DNA from: Pseudomonadota bacterium
Lineage (GTDB): Bacteria; Pseudomonadota; Alphaproteobacteria; Rhizobiales; Phreatobacteraceae
DNA length: 64,000 bases
NCBI GenBank assembly: GCA_020161695.1
Contig: JAIUOO010000008.1
Coordinates: 1-64,000 of the forward strand
Direction: 5' to 3'
Shown here: in pieces, positions 44,842 through 55,630 of the stretch
Layout: every line of letters starts with the position of its first letter
Numbering within the stretch: position 1 is the stretch's first letter
Position numbers and translations under genes: made by a program
Notes under the pieces: model-generated
Database searches by the model: none
Seen by the model: the letters and a program-made list of their open reading frames with translations, nothing else
What the model was told of the DNA's origin: nothing

Positions 44842-47526
44842 GTGGGCGTGAATGTCGTCATCGTCGAATCGCCGGCCAAGGCGAAGACGATCAACAAATA
44901 TCTGGGCTCCAACTACGAGGTCATCGCCTCGTTCGGCCATGTCCGCGATCTGCCGCCCAAGGACGGCTCGGTCGATCCGGACGCCGATTTCGCGATGGTC
45001 TGGGAGGCGGATGGGCGCGGCGCCAAGCGCATCACGGAGATCGCCAAGGCGGTCAAGGGTGCCGACAAGCTGATCCTCGCCACCGACCCCGACCGCGAGG
45101 GCGAGGCCATTTCCTGGCACCTCCTTGAGGCGCTGCGCGACAAGCGCGTGCTGAAGGACATGCCGGTGGAGCGTGTCACCTTCAACGCCATCACCAAGCA
45201 GGCGGTACAGGACGCGATGGCCGCTCCGCGCGCCATCGACGAGGCGCTGGTCGAGGCCTATCTCGCCCGCCGCGCGCTCGACTATCTCGTCGGCTTCCGC
45301 CTCTCCCCCGTTCTGTGGCGCAAGCTGCCGGGCGCCCGCTCCGCCGGCCGCGTGCAGTCCGTGGCGCTACGCCTCGTCTGCGAGCGCGAAGCCGAGATCG
45401 AGCGGTTCAGGAAGCGGGAGTACTGGTCGCTGGTGGCGACCCTCGCGACTCCGCGGAGCGAGAGCTTCGAGGCGCGGCTCGTCGGCGCCGACGGCAAGAA
45501 GATCCAGCGGCTCGACGTCGGCACCGAGGACGAGGCACGCGCCTTCGAGAAGGCGCTGAACGACGCGCATTTCGCCGTGTCCGAGGTCGAGGCGAAGCCG
45601 GCCCGCCGCCACCCCTACGCGCCCTTCACCACCTCGACGCTCCAGCAGGAAGCGAGCCGCAAGCTCGGTTTCGCGCCGAACCGCACCATGCAGGTGGCGC
45701 AGCGCCTGTATGAAGGCTCGGATATCGGCGGCGAGACGGTCGGCCTCATCACCTACATGCGAACCGACGGCGTCGACGTCGCGCCCGAGGCGATCGCCGG
45801 CATCCGCGACCTGATCGGCAAGGATTTCGGCGCGCGCTACCTGCCGGGCGCGCCGCGCAAGTACACGTCCAAGCAGAAGAACGCGCAGGAGGCCCACGAG
45901 GCCATCCGCCCGACCGACGTGCGCCGCCATCCGCGCGATGTCGCCAAATTCCTCGAACCCGAGCAGGCCCGTCTCTACGACCTGATCTGGAAGCGCACCG
46001 TCGCCTCGCAGATGGAGAGTGCCGAGCTCGAGCGCACCACCGTCGACATCCTCGCGACCGTCGGCGGCCTCGGCTCCTCGCTCGGCCGCAAGCTGGAGCT
46101 GCGCGCGACCGGCCAGGTCGTGAAGTTCGACGGCTTCCTGACCCTCTACACCGAGGACCGGGACGACGAGAGCGAGGACGAGGACGCCAAGCGCCTGCCC
46201 GCCATGACGGTGGGCGAGAAACTGGCGAAGCAGGCGATCGCCGCCAGCCAGCATTTCACCGAGCCACCGCCGCGCTATTCCGAAGCGAGCCTCGTCAAGC
46301 GCATGGAAGAGCTCGGCATCGGCCGTCCCTCGACCTATGCCGCGACGCTGCAGACGCTGCAGGACCGCGAATATGTCCGCATCGACAAGAAGCGGCTCGT
46401 GCCGGAGGACAAGGGCCGTCTGGTCACGGCCTTCCTGGAGAACTTCTTCGACCGCTATGTCGAGTACGGCTTCACCGCCGCACTGGAGGAGAAGCTCGAC
46501 CTCGTCTCCAACAGCGAACTCGATTGGAAGGCGCTGTTGCGCGACTTCTGGCGCGATTTCGCCGCCGCCATCGACGAGACCAAGGAACTGCGCGTCTCCG
46601 ACGTGCTGTCCGCGCTCAACGACAGCCTTGGCCCCCACATCTTCCCCGACAAGGCGGACGGCTCGAACCCGCGCATCTGCCCCACCTGCGGCACGGGCGC
46701 CCTCTCGCTGAAGCTCGGCAAGTTCGGCGCCTTCATCGGCTGCTCGAACTATCCGGAATGCCGCTACACCCGCCAGCTGTCGGCGCCTGCCGACGGCACT
46801 GGCGACGGCCCTGCCGGCGCGTCGGCCGATGGCACGCGGCGTCTTGGCGAAGATCCGGTGTCCGGCCTCGAAGTCACCGTCCGCGACGGCCGCTTCGGCC
46901 CCTATGTGCAGCTCGGCGAAGGCGACAAGCCCAAACGCTCGTCGCTGCCGAAAGGCATGACGCCGGCTGGCCTCGATCTCGAACGGGCGCTGGCGCTGCT
47001 GGAACTGCCGAAGGAAGTGGCAAAGCACCCGGAAAGCGGCGAGCCGATCCTCGTCGGCATCGGGCGCTATGGCCCCTATGTCCAGCATGGCCGCACCTAC
47101 GCCAATCTGGAGAAGGATGACGACGTGCTGGCGATCGGCGCCAACCGCGCCATCGATCTGGTAGTGGCCAAGGAATCCGGCGCGAAGGCCCGGTTCGGTC
47201 GCGGCGGGGCGGCCACTGCCGGCCGCGCGCTCGGCGACCATCCAACCCTCGGCGGGCCGGTCACGGTCATGGCCGGCCGCTACGGTCCCTATGTGAAGCA
47301 CGGCTCCGTCAATGCGACCCTGCCGAAGGGCAAGAACCCCGACGAACTGACCATGGACGAGGCGGTGCCCCTGCTGGCGGCCCGGGCCGAGGTCAGCGGC
47401 AAGGGCAAGAAGCCGGCGCGCACCAAGGCGGCCGCGGACAAGCCGGCCAAGGCGAAGTCGCCCGCCAAGCCCAAGTCCGCCGCCAAGAAGCCGGCTGCGA
47501 AAAAGGCCCCCGCGCCGAAGGAGTGA
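44842..47526 (+). CDS. topA: DNA topoisomerase I
   Basis: TopA relaxes negative supercoils by single-strand cleavage. The 894-residue protein begins with the TOPRIM domain (VIVESPAKAKTINKYLG, ATDPDREGEAISWHL). The active-site tyrosine is Tyr305 in GLITYMRTDGVD. A zinc-ribbon-like segment (CPTCGT and GCSNYPEC) follows the core. After it come three repeated GRYGPYV-type modules and a Lys/Ala/Pro-rich tail. I use GTG 44842, 9 nt after an AGGGG box; GTG 44848, which gives the canonical NVVIVES start, is equally possible. Its promoter is in the AT-rich region upstream. Confidence 0.95.
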   Translation: MGVNVVIVESPAKAKTINKYLGSNYEVIASFGHVRDLPPKDGSVDPDADFAMVWEADGRGAKRITEIAKAVKGADKLILATDPDREGEAISWHLLEALRDKRVLKDMPVERVTFNAITKQAVQDAMAAPRAIDEALVEAYLARRALDYLVGFRLSPVLWRKLPGARSAGRVQSVALRLVCEREAEIERFRKREYWSLVATLATPRSESFEARLVGADGKKIQRLDVGTEDEARAFEKALNDAHFAVSEVEAKPARRHPYAPFTTSTLQQEASRKLGFAPNRTMQVAQRLYEGSDIGGETVGLITYMRTDGVDVAPEAIAGIRDLIGKDFGARYLPGAPRKYTSKQKNAQEAHEAIRPTDVRRHPRDVAKFLEPEQARLYDLIWKRTVASQMESAELERTTVDILATVGGLGSSLGRKLELRATGQVVKFDGFLTLYTEDRDDESEDEDAKRLPAMTVGEKLAKQAIAASQHFTEPPPRYSEASLVKRMEELGIGRPSTYAATLQTLQDREYVRIDKKRLVPEDKGRLVTAFLENFFDRYVEYGFTAALEEKLDLVSNSELDWKALLRDFWRDFAAAIDETKELRVSDVLSALNDSLGPHIFPDKADGSNPRICPTCGTGALSLKLGKFGAFIGCSNYPECRYTRQLSAPADGTGDGPAGASADGTRRLGEDPVSGLEVTVRDGRFGPYVQLGEGDKPKRSSLPKGMTPAGLDLERALALLELPKEVAKHPESGEPILVGIGRYGPYVQHGRTYANLEKDDDVLAIGANRAIDLVVAKESGAKARFGRGGAATAGRALGDHPTLGGPVTVMAGRYGPYVKHGSVNATLPKGKNPDELTMDEAVPLLAARAEVSGKGKKPARTKAAADKPAKAKSPAKPKSAAKKPAAKKAPAPKE

Positions 47527-47622
47527 GGCGGCTTCGCTGCCTTGCTCGTTTCGCTTGAGCGTCCGATGCGATAGCCTTGGGGCCTCGCCGGGCGGTCGCG
47601 CGGCGCATCAGCCGGATTCGCA

Positions 47623-49968
47623 TTGCCCCGCAGACCCAAATTCTCCAAGGAAACGCCTGACGAAGGCTCGCGTCTGCCGAGCCGCGAGGATGTGCTGGCC
47701 TTCATCGCCAGCCAGCCGGGGCGCGTGGGCAAACGCGAGATCGCCCGCCATTTCGGCCTGCATGGCGCCGACAAGCAGGCTTTGAAGGCGCTTCTGCGCG
47801 ACGCGGTGGACGAGGGTCTCGTCACCAAGGGGCGCGGCAAGGTGGCCAAACACGGCGCGCTGCCGCCGGTCCTGGTGGTCGACATCGTCAGCCGCGACGC
47901 CGACGGCGACCTCGTCGCCTCGCCCGCCGAATGGGACGAGGAGGAGCACGGAGCCGCTCCCGACATCGTGATCGCCCTGCCCCGCCGTCCGCGCCCCGGC
48001 GATCCCATCCCTGGCCTCGGCGACCGCGCGCTGGTGCGCCTCGCCGATGGCGGCTCGGCCGGCGACGACACGCGCCCGGTCGCGCGCGTGATGAAGATCC
48101 TCGATCGCGGCCGCTCGCGCACCATCGGCGTGTTTCGCGCCGTTCCGGGCCATGGCGGTCGGCTCATTCCCATCGACAAGAAGAATGTCGGCCGCGAGCT
48201 CATCATCCCTGACGAGGCATCGGCCGAGGCGAAGGACGGCGATCTCGTCGCCGTGGACATCGTCCGCACCTCGCGTTTCGGGCCGCCGGTCGCCAAGGTG
48301 CGCGAGCGGCTCGGCAACCTGAAGTCCGAGCGGGCGATCTCGCTGATCGCCCTCGAAGTCCACGGCATCCCCCATGTGTTCCGCGCCGACACGCTGGCGG
48401 AGGCCGAGCGCGCGGAGCCCGTCAGCCTCGGCAGGCGCGAGGACTGGCGCAAGCTGCCGCTGGTCACCATCGACCCGGCCGACGCCAAGGATCATGACGA
48501 CGCCGTCCACGCCGAGCCTGACCCCTCGCCCGACAATCCCGGCGGCTTCATCCTGACCATCGCCATTGCCGATGTCGCCGCCTATGTGCGGCCGGGGACA
48601 TCGCTCGACCGCGAGGCGGCGATCCGCGGCAACTCCGTCTATTTCCCGGACCGCGTCGTGCCAATGCTTCCCGAGCGCATCTCCAACGACCTCTGCTCGC
48701 TGAAGGCCCGCGAGGACCGGCCGGCCATGGCCTGCCGGGTTGTGATCCGCGCCGACGGGCGCCGCAAGTCGCACTCGTTCCACCGCATTCTCATGCGATC
48801 GGAGGCCAAGCTCGCCTATCCGCAGGCTCAGGCGGCCATCGACGGCCATACGGACGAAGTCACGGCCGGCATCCTCGAACCGATCCTGAAGCCTCTCTGG
48901 GAGGCTTACGCGGCCCTCAAGCGCGCGCGTGACGACCGCGAGCCGCTCGACCTCGATCTGCCCGAGCGCAAGATCCTGCTGAAGCCCGACGGCACGGTCG
49001 ACCGTGTCGTGGTGCCTCAGCGCCTCGATGCCCACCGGCTGATCGAGGAGATGATGATCCTCGCCAATGTCTGCGCGGCCGAGACGCTGGAGAAGCACCG
49101 CACGCCCTGCATGTACCGCATCCACGATGCGCCGAGCATGGAGAAGCTGCTGACCCTGAAGGAGTTCCTGAAGACCATGGACATCGCGCTGCCCAAGGCG
49201 GCGCTGCTGCGTCCCTCGAATTTCAACCAGATCCTCGCGCGCGCCAAAGGCACCGATTCAACCGAGCTGGTCAGTCAGGTCGTGCTGCGTTCGCAGAGCC
49301 AGGCCGAATACTCGCCGGAGAATATCGGCCATTTCGGCCTGAACCTGCGCCGTTACGCGCATTTCACCTCGCCGATCCGCCGCTACGCCGACCTCATCGT
49401 CCATCGCGGCCTGATCCGCGCGCTCGGCCTCGGAAACGACGGCCTGCCGGACGGACAGGCGTCCTCCCTCGCCGAGATCGCCGCCGAGATCTCGGCCGCC
49501 GAGCGCCGCGCCATGGCCGCCGAGCGCGAAACCATCGACCGGCTGATCGCAGCCCACCTCGCCGACCGCGTCGGCGACATTTTCGGCGCCCGAATCTCGG
49601 GAATGACCCGTTCCGGCCTGTTCGTGAAGCTGGACGACACCGGCGCGGACGGTTTCGTGCCGGCCTCGACCATCGGCGGCGACTATTTCCGCTACGAGGA
49701 GGGCCTGCAGGCGCTCGTCGGCACCCGCACCGGCGAGACATACCGGCTCGGCGACACCGTGACGGTGAAGCTGGTCGAGGCCGCGCCGGTGGCGGGAGCC
49801 CTGCGTTTCGAACTGATGAGCGATGGCCGCGCCGGGGTTGCGCGACAGGGGCGCGAGGGGCAAATACGCCGCAGCAGGCGCGACGACGGCTTTTCTGACG
49901 GGCGGCGCGCGCGACCGGGTGACCGGCCGTCCAAACCACCGTGGAAAAAGAAGGGCCGCAAGAAATGA
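47623..49968 (+). CDS. rnr: Ribonuclease R
   Basis: RNase R is a processive 3'-5' exoribonuclease able to degrade structured RNA. The 781-residue protein has an N-terminal winged helix (LPSREDVLAFIASQPGRVGKREIARHF), cold-shock domains, the RNB catalytic domain with TIDPADAKDHDDAVHAE, and HFTSPIRRYADLIVHR. A C-terminal S1 domain (about 640-720, GARISGMTRSGLFVKLD) and a basic tail complete it. Translation starts at TTG 47623. The stop overlaps the DUF983 start (ATGA), forming an operon with two further genes. Confidence 0.95.
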   Translation: MPRRPKFSKETPDEGSRLPSREDVLAFIASQPGRVGKREIARHFGLHGADKQALKALLRDAVDEGLVTKGRGKVAKHGALPPVLVVDIVSRDADGDLVASPAEWDEEEHGAAPDIVIALPRRPRPGDPIPGLGDRALVRLADGGSAGDDTRPVARVMKILDRGRSRTIGVFRAVPGHGGRLIPIDKKNVGRELIIPDEASAEAKDGDLVAVDIVRTSRFGPPVAKVRERLGNLKSERAISLIALEVHGIPHVFRADTLAEAERAEPVSLGRREDWRKLPLVTIDPADAKDHDDAVHAEPDPSPDNPGGFILTIAIADVAAYVRPGTSLDREAAIRGNSVYFPDRVVPMLPERISNDLCSLKAREDRPAMACRVVIRADGRRKSHSFHRILMRSEAKLAYPQAQAAIDGHTDEVTAGILEPILKPLWEAYAALKRARDDREPLDLDLPERKILLKPDGTVDRVVVPQRLDAHRLIEEMMILANVCAAETLEKHRTPCMYRIHDAPSMEKLLTLKEFLKTMDIALPKAALLRPSNFNQILARAKGTDSTELVSQVVLRSQSQAEYSPENIGHFGLNLRRYAHFTSPIRRYADLIVHRGLIRALGLGNDGLPDGQASSLAEIAAEISAAERRAMAAERETIDRLIAAHLADRVGDIFGARISGMTRSGLFVKLDDTGADGFVPASTIGGDYFRYEEGLQALVGTRTGETYRLGDTVTVKLVEAAPVAGALRFELMSDGRAGVARQGREGQIRRSRRDDGFSDGRRARPGDRPSKPPWKKKGRKK

Positions 49969-50438
49969 GCGTCCAGATTCTGCATGGCGAAGCGATCGAA
50001 CAGCCGGCGGAGCGCCCGGCCCGCGACCTCTGGCAGGCCGTCCGGCGCGGCATGATGCTGCGCTGCCCGGCTTGCGGCGAGGGCCATCTTTTCACCTCCT
50101 ACCTGAAGGTTGCGCCCGCCTGCGATCATTGCGGCGAGGTGCTCTCCCATCACCGGGCGGACGACGCCCCGCCCTACCTGACCATCATGGTGGTCGGCCA
50201 TATCGTCGTCCCCATGCTGATGTGGCTGGAGCTGCGCTATCAGCCGGAACTGTGGATTCACTTCGTTCTCTGGCTGCCACTGACGCTCATCATGTCGCTG
50301 GTGATGCTCCCGCCGATCAAGGGAGCTGTCGTCGGCTATCAATGGGCCCTGCGCATGCACGGTTTCGACGAGCACAGCGCCGAGGCCGAAGAAGACCGCA
50401 AGCTCGCCAACCCCGCCAAGGCAGTCATTTCAGCATGA
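49965..50438 (+). CDS. DUF983 zinc-ribbon membrane protein
   Basis: The 157-residue protein carries a zinc-ribbon-like motif (LRCPACGEGHLF...CDHCGE) at about residues 32-60, then two hydrophobic helices (about 72-95 and 100-125). This is the DUF983 architecture common in alphaproteobacteria; no biochemical role is established. ATG 49965 overlaps the rnr stop and its own stop overlaps the Nudix start, so the three genes are coupled. Confidence 0.88.
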   Translation: MSVQILHGEAIEQPAERPARDLWQAVRRGMMLRCPACGEGHLFTSYLKVAPACDHCGEVLSHHRADDAPPYLTIMVVGHIVVPMLMWLELRYQPELWIHFVLWLPLTLIMSLVMLPPIKGAVVGYQWALRMHGFDEHSAEAEEDRKLANPAKAVISA

Positions 50439-51181
50439 GCGATAAGGGCGTCGCGCTCGCCGAGCGCCTGACCAAGACCGAACGCGAACAGCGCTGGGCC
50501 AACCAGAAGCCCGTCGATGCCGCGACGCTCATCCTCATCGACCGGACGGCGAAGAAGCCGAAGGTGCTGATGGGTAAGCGCCGCGACGATCTCAAGTTCA
50601 TGCCCGGCAAGTTCGTCTTCCCGGGCGGCCGACGCGATCCCGACGACCGCGCCATGCCGGTCTACGGCACGCTCGACGACCGGGCGCAGGCCCGACTCAT
50701 GGCGCGCGTCCAGCGTCCCTCCATGTCGCGGGCCCGCTCGCTGGCGCTCACCGCCATCCGCGAGACCTGCGAGGAAACCGGCCTGCTGCTCGGCACCCGC
50801 GATGCCGGCAAGCCGGAGACCGTGCCGAAGGGCTGGGAAGCCTTCGCCGAGCACGGCGTTTTCCCCGATCTCGAATCGCTCCAGTTCGTCGCGCGCGCGA
50901 TCACTCCGCCGCGTCGTCCCAAGCGCTTCGACACGCGCTTCTTCGCCTGCGATGCCGACAAGATCGTGCACCGCCTTGAGGGCGTCGTCGGTCCGCATGC
51001 GGAGCTGACCGAACTGAAGTGGCTGACCCTCGAGGAAGCCCTCAAGGAAGACCTCCCGACCATCACGACGGTGGTGCTGGAGGAACTTGGCGAGCGCATC
51101 GCCAAGGGGTTCTCGCCGCTGCTGCCCGTGCCGTTCTACTTCATGGTCCGCAAGGAATTCCGGCGCGAGCTGATCGACTAG
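50435..51181 (+). CDS. Nudix hydrolase (NUDT19-like layout)
   Basis: The 248-residue protein has a Nudix helix REXXEEXGL in AIRETCEETGLLLG. The preceding FPGGRRDPDD is separated from it by an insertion of about 40 residues, an arrangement seen in NUDT19/RP2p-type acyl-CoA or nucleoside-diphosphate hydrolases. The glutamates should bind divalent metal. The substrate is not predictable. It is the last gene of rnr-DUF983-Nudix, its ATG overlapping the previous stop. Confidence 0.85.
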   Translation: MSDKGVALAERLTKTEREQRWANQKPVDAATLILIDRTAKKPKVLMGKRRDDLKFMPGKFVFPGGRRDPDDRAMPVYGTLDDRAQARLMARVQRPSMSRARSLALTAIRETCEETGLLLGTRDAGKPETVPKGWEAFAEHGVFPDLESLQFVARAITPPRRPKRFDTRFFACDADKIVHRLEGVVGPHAELTELKWLTLEEALKEDLPTITTVVLEELGERIAKGFSPLLPVPFYFMVRKEFRRELID

Positions 51182-51266
51182 ATTACCGCGAATTCATTTG
51201 AGCCCGTCCCGGCTCCCCTCCTAACTAGTGCGTCAGGATGACGCGTTCTGCTCATAGGGGGGGCCG

Positions 51267-52193
51267 ATGTGGAAGCCGTGGCTGCTCAGGCTCCATCGCT
51301 GGGTGACGCTGGTCTTTGCCATTCCGCTGGCGGTGATCGTGCTCAGCGGCCTCGTTCTGTCATTCGAGCCGGTCGCTCAGGTTACGTCCATCGCCCCCGG
51401 TTCGCTCACCCTCGCGACCGTCGAGGATCTCCTCGCCCGCCATGATCCCGAGGGCAAGGCCCGCTCGCTGACATTCCGCAGCTACGAGAACCGCATGTCC
51501 ATCGGCGGCGTGCGGCCAGACGACACGATCGACGTCGACGTCCGCACTGGCGCGGAGCTGACCGAGGACGGTGCCGCTTCCAACCTGTTCTACTATTCCC
51601 GCGTTCTGCACGAGACGCTGATGCTGGACCTCGGCTGGCTGGTCCATGTCTCGACCATGGCCATGCTGCTGCTGGTGGTGCTCGGCATCGCCATGGGATG
51701 GCCGCGGCTGGCGAACTCCCTGTCGGGCTGGCACAAGGCGACCGCCTGGTTCCTGCTGCCGCTGCTGGTGCTCTCGCCGCTGACGGGCCTGTTCCTCGCA
51801 TGGGGCATCAGCTTCGCGGGCTCGCCGACCGGTCGAGCGGAGCCGCTCGCCGTAGCCGAAGCCGTCCGCGTCATCGGGGCGCGGCACGACCTTTCGAATC
51901 TCGTCTGGTTGCGCGGGCGCGGTGGGCGGCTGCTTGCTCGTCTTGTCGTGAATGGCGAGTACCGCGTTCATGCCGTCACGCGCGATGGCCTTGAGCCGGC
52001 ATCGCGCAACTGGCCGCGCCTGCTGCATGAAGGGAATTTCGCGGGCATCTGGTCCGGCCTGATGAACGTGGTCATTTCCATCGCCTTCGTCGCGCTGATG
52101 ACGACCGGTCTGCTCATCTGGGCGAAGCGGCGGTTCCGCAGACGACCGCAGCGGACGCGGACGCAACAAGCTGCCGGACCCATGGCGGCCTGA
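51267..52193 (+). CDS. PepSY-associated transmembrane protein
   Basis: The 308-residue protein starts with LHRWVTLVFAIPLAVIVLSG, a PepSY_TM opening, and has four membrane helices in all (about 12-34, 130-150, 163-185, 258-280) with two extracytoplasmic PepSY-like segments. Histidines near the helix ends (HRW, LHE, VHV, WHKA) could bind haem, as in iron-regulated membrane reductases such as FoxB/PiuB. Function is inferred. No siderophore receptor is nearby. Confidence 0.85.
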   Translation: MWKPWLLRLHRWVTLVFAIPLAVIVLSGLVLSFEPVAQVTSIAPGSLTLATVEDLLARHDPEGKARSLTFRSYENRMSIGGVRPDDTIDVDVRTGAELTEDGAASNLFYYSRVLHETLMLDLGWLVHVSTMAMLLLVVLGIAMGWPRLANSLSGWHKATAWFLLPLLVLSPLTGLFLAWGISFAGSPTGRAEPLAVAEAVRVIGARHDLSNLVWLRGRGGRLLARLVVNGEYRVHAVTRDGLEPASRNWPRLLHEGNFAGIWSGLMNVVISIAFVALMTTGLLIWAKRRFRRRPQRTRTQQAAGPMAA

Positions 52194-52264
52194 TCTCGCG
52201 CCTGACAGACCTGCCCTCGTCCGCCTTGTCATGATGGCGTCGCCGCGCCATGTGAGGCGGCCTC

Positions 52265-53443
52265 ATGACCGCATCAGTCTCGCCTGCCGAAGCATTTTCC
52301 CGCGACCGCGTCGTCTCCATCGCCGCGGCCATAGCCTGCATCGTGGCGGTGGGCATCGGCCTGTCGCTGTCGATCCCGCTCCTGTCCTTCGCGCTGGACG
52401 CCAAGGGCGCGTCGCGAACGCTGATCGGCATCAACACTGCGATGGGCGGCATAGCGACAGTCGTCTGCGCGCCGTTCATCTCCGGCTGGGCGCGCCGCTT
52501 CGGCATGCAGGCCGTGCTCAGCGCGGCCATCGCGCTCGGCGTCGTATCGCTGCTGGCCTTCCAGGTGGCGGAACCGATCTGGCTCTGGTTTCCCCTGCGC
52601 TTCACCCTCGGTGCGGCGCTCGCCGTGCTCTTCGTCCTCTCCGAGTACTGGATCAACGCCGCCGCGCCCGAAGGCCGCCGCGGGCTGGTGCTCGGCGCCT
52701 ATGCAACCGCCCTCTCCGTCGGATTCGCCACCGGCCCGCAGGTCCTGGCGCTGGTCGGCACGTCGGGGCCGCTGCCCTATTTCACCGGCGCCGCGCTGTT
52801 CGCACTGGCGGCACTGCCCGTCCTGTTCGCCGGTGGCAAGGCTCCCGCCATCGAGGACCACCCCTCGACCGGCGTCATGAGCTTCCTGTGGGCGGCGCCT
52901 GCGGGCACGCTCGCAGCCCTCGCCTTCGGCGCGGCGGAAACCGGCGCCATCGCACTGCTGCCGCTCTACGGCATGGCGATCGGCCTCGACGCCATGGGCG
53001 CGGTGTCGCTCATCTCGGCCTTCGTGCTCGGCAACGTCCTGTTCCAGATCCCCATCGGCCTCGTCGCCGACCGCATCGACCGCCGCTGGGTTCTGCTGTG
53101 TTGCGCCACGATCGGCGCGGCCGGCATGGCCGCCATGGCGCTGCTGCCGCTCTCGAAGGTCGGGCTGATGGCGCTTCTGTTCCTGTGGGGCGGCATCGTC
53201 ACCGGGCTCTATACGGTGGGCCTCGCCCATCTCGGCAGCCGGTTCCGCGGCGCCGACCTCGCACAGGCCAATGCCGCCTTCGTCGTCATGTATTCGATCG
53301 GCCTGATCGTCGGCCCGCCGATGGCGGGCGCCGGCATGGACTTCTGGCCGCCGCACGGCATGCCCGCGACGCTCGCCGCGCTGTTCCTTGCCTATCTCGC
53401 CGTGGTGCTCGGCCGGATGATCGTGCTGCGCAAACCGGTGTGA
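52265..53443 (+). CDS. MFS transporter
   Basis: The 392-residue protein has twelve hydrophobic helices in two halves. Family-typical loops include GWARRFGMQAVL between helices 2 and 3, SEYWINAAAPEGRRGLVLGAY after helix 4, and GLVADRIDRRWVLL in the second half. The pattern resembles the YcaD/TsgA-like subgroup of the major facilitator superfamily. Substrate unknown. It ends convergently with glmS, separated by a palindromic repeat. Confidence 0.9.
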   Translation: MTASVSPAEAFSRDRVVSIAAAIACIVAVGIGLSLSIPLLSFALDAKGASRTLIGINTAMGGIATVVCAPFISGWARRFGMQAVLSAAIALGVVSLLAFQVAEPIWLWFPLRFTLGAALAVLFVLSEYWINAAAPEGRRGLVLGAYATALSVGFATGPQVLALVGTSGPLPYFTGAALFALAALPVLFAGGKAPAIEDHPSTGVMSFLWAAPAGTLAALAFGAAETGAIALLPLYGMAIGLDAMGAVSLISAFVLGNVLFQIPIGLVADRIDRRWVLLCCATIGAAGMAAMALLPLSKVGLMALLFLWGGIVTGLYTVGLAHLGSRFRGADLAQANAAFVVMYSIGLIVGPPMAGAGMDFWPPHGMPATLAALFLAYLAVVLGRMIVLRKPV

Positions 53444-53484
53444 GATCCCGGCAATTTGGGGCGACGGGAATCAGGGAACCTCAG

Positions 53485-53575
53485 CGTCATGCCCGGCCTT
53501 GTGCCGGGCATCCACGACTTCCTTTCGGCGGTGGTGTTCAAGTCGTGGATGGCCGGGATAAACCCGGCCATGACG
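53485..53575. repeat. REP-like nested palindrome
   Basis: A 91-bp imperfect inverted repeat. The left arm (53485-53519) begins CGTCATGCCCGGC and the right arm (53541-53575) ends CCCGGCCATGACG. Each arm also contains its own hairpin (CCCGGC..GCCGGG; GGCCGGG..CCCGGCC). Such CGTCATGGCCGGG elements are, to my recollection, widespread in Bradyrhizobium-related genomes. Located between convergent MFS and glmS genes, it can act as a bidirectional terminator or mRNA stabiliser. Confidence 0.8.
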
Positions 53576-53612
53576 GGGAAAGGTTGCGGCCTCGCAAGCG
53601 GCCAGTGACGCG

Positions 53613-55439
<1,827 letters not shown>

Positions 55440-55630
55440 GCGATTTTGGCTCCAATCCGCCCCGAATCCGCTTGGGTGTAAGCGATGCAGCGTCAAAGGG
55501 GGTTTAACGGCGGGCAGATACCGCCGGGAAATGAAATGCTGTGACGATATGAGACAGGCCGGTTGCAACTCGGCGCAAGGATCGATCGGAGGATGACGCG
55601 TGGGCCTCCCGAGCCGGGCGTCCCGCGCGT

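Noticed and set aside
45367..47301. 644-codon frame antisense to topA
   Set aside because: Shadow of topA, which has an intact active site in the opposite direction.
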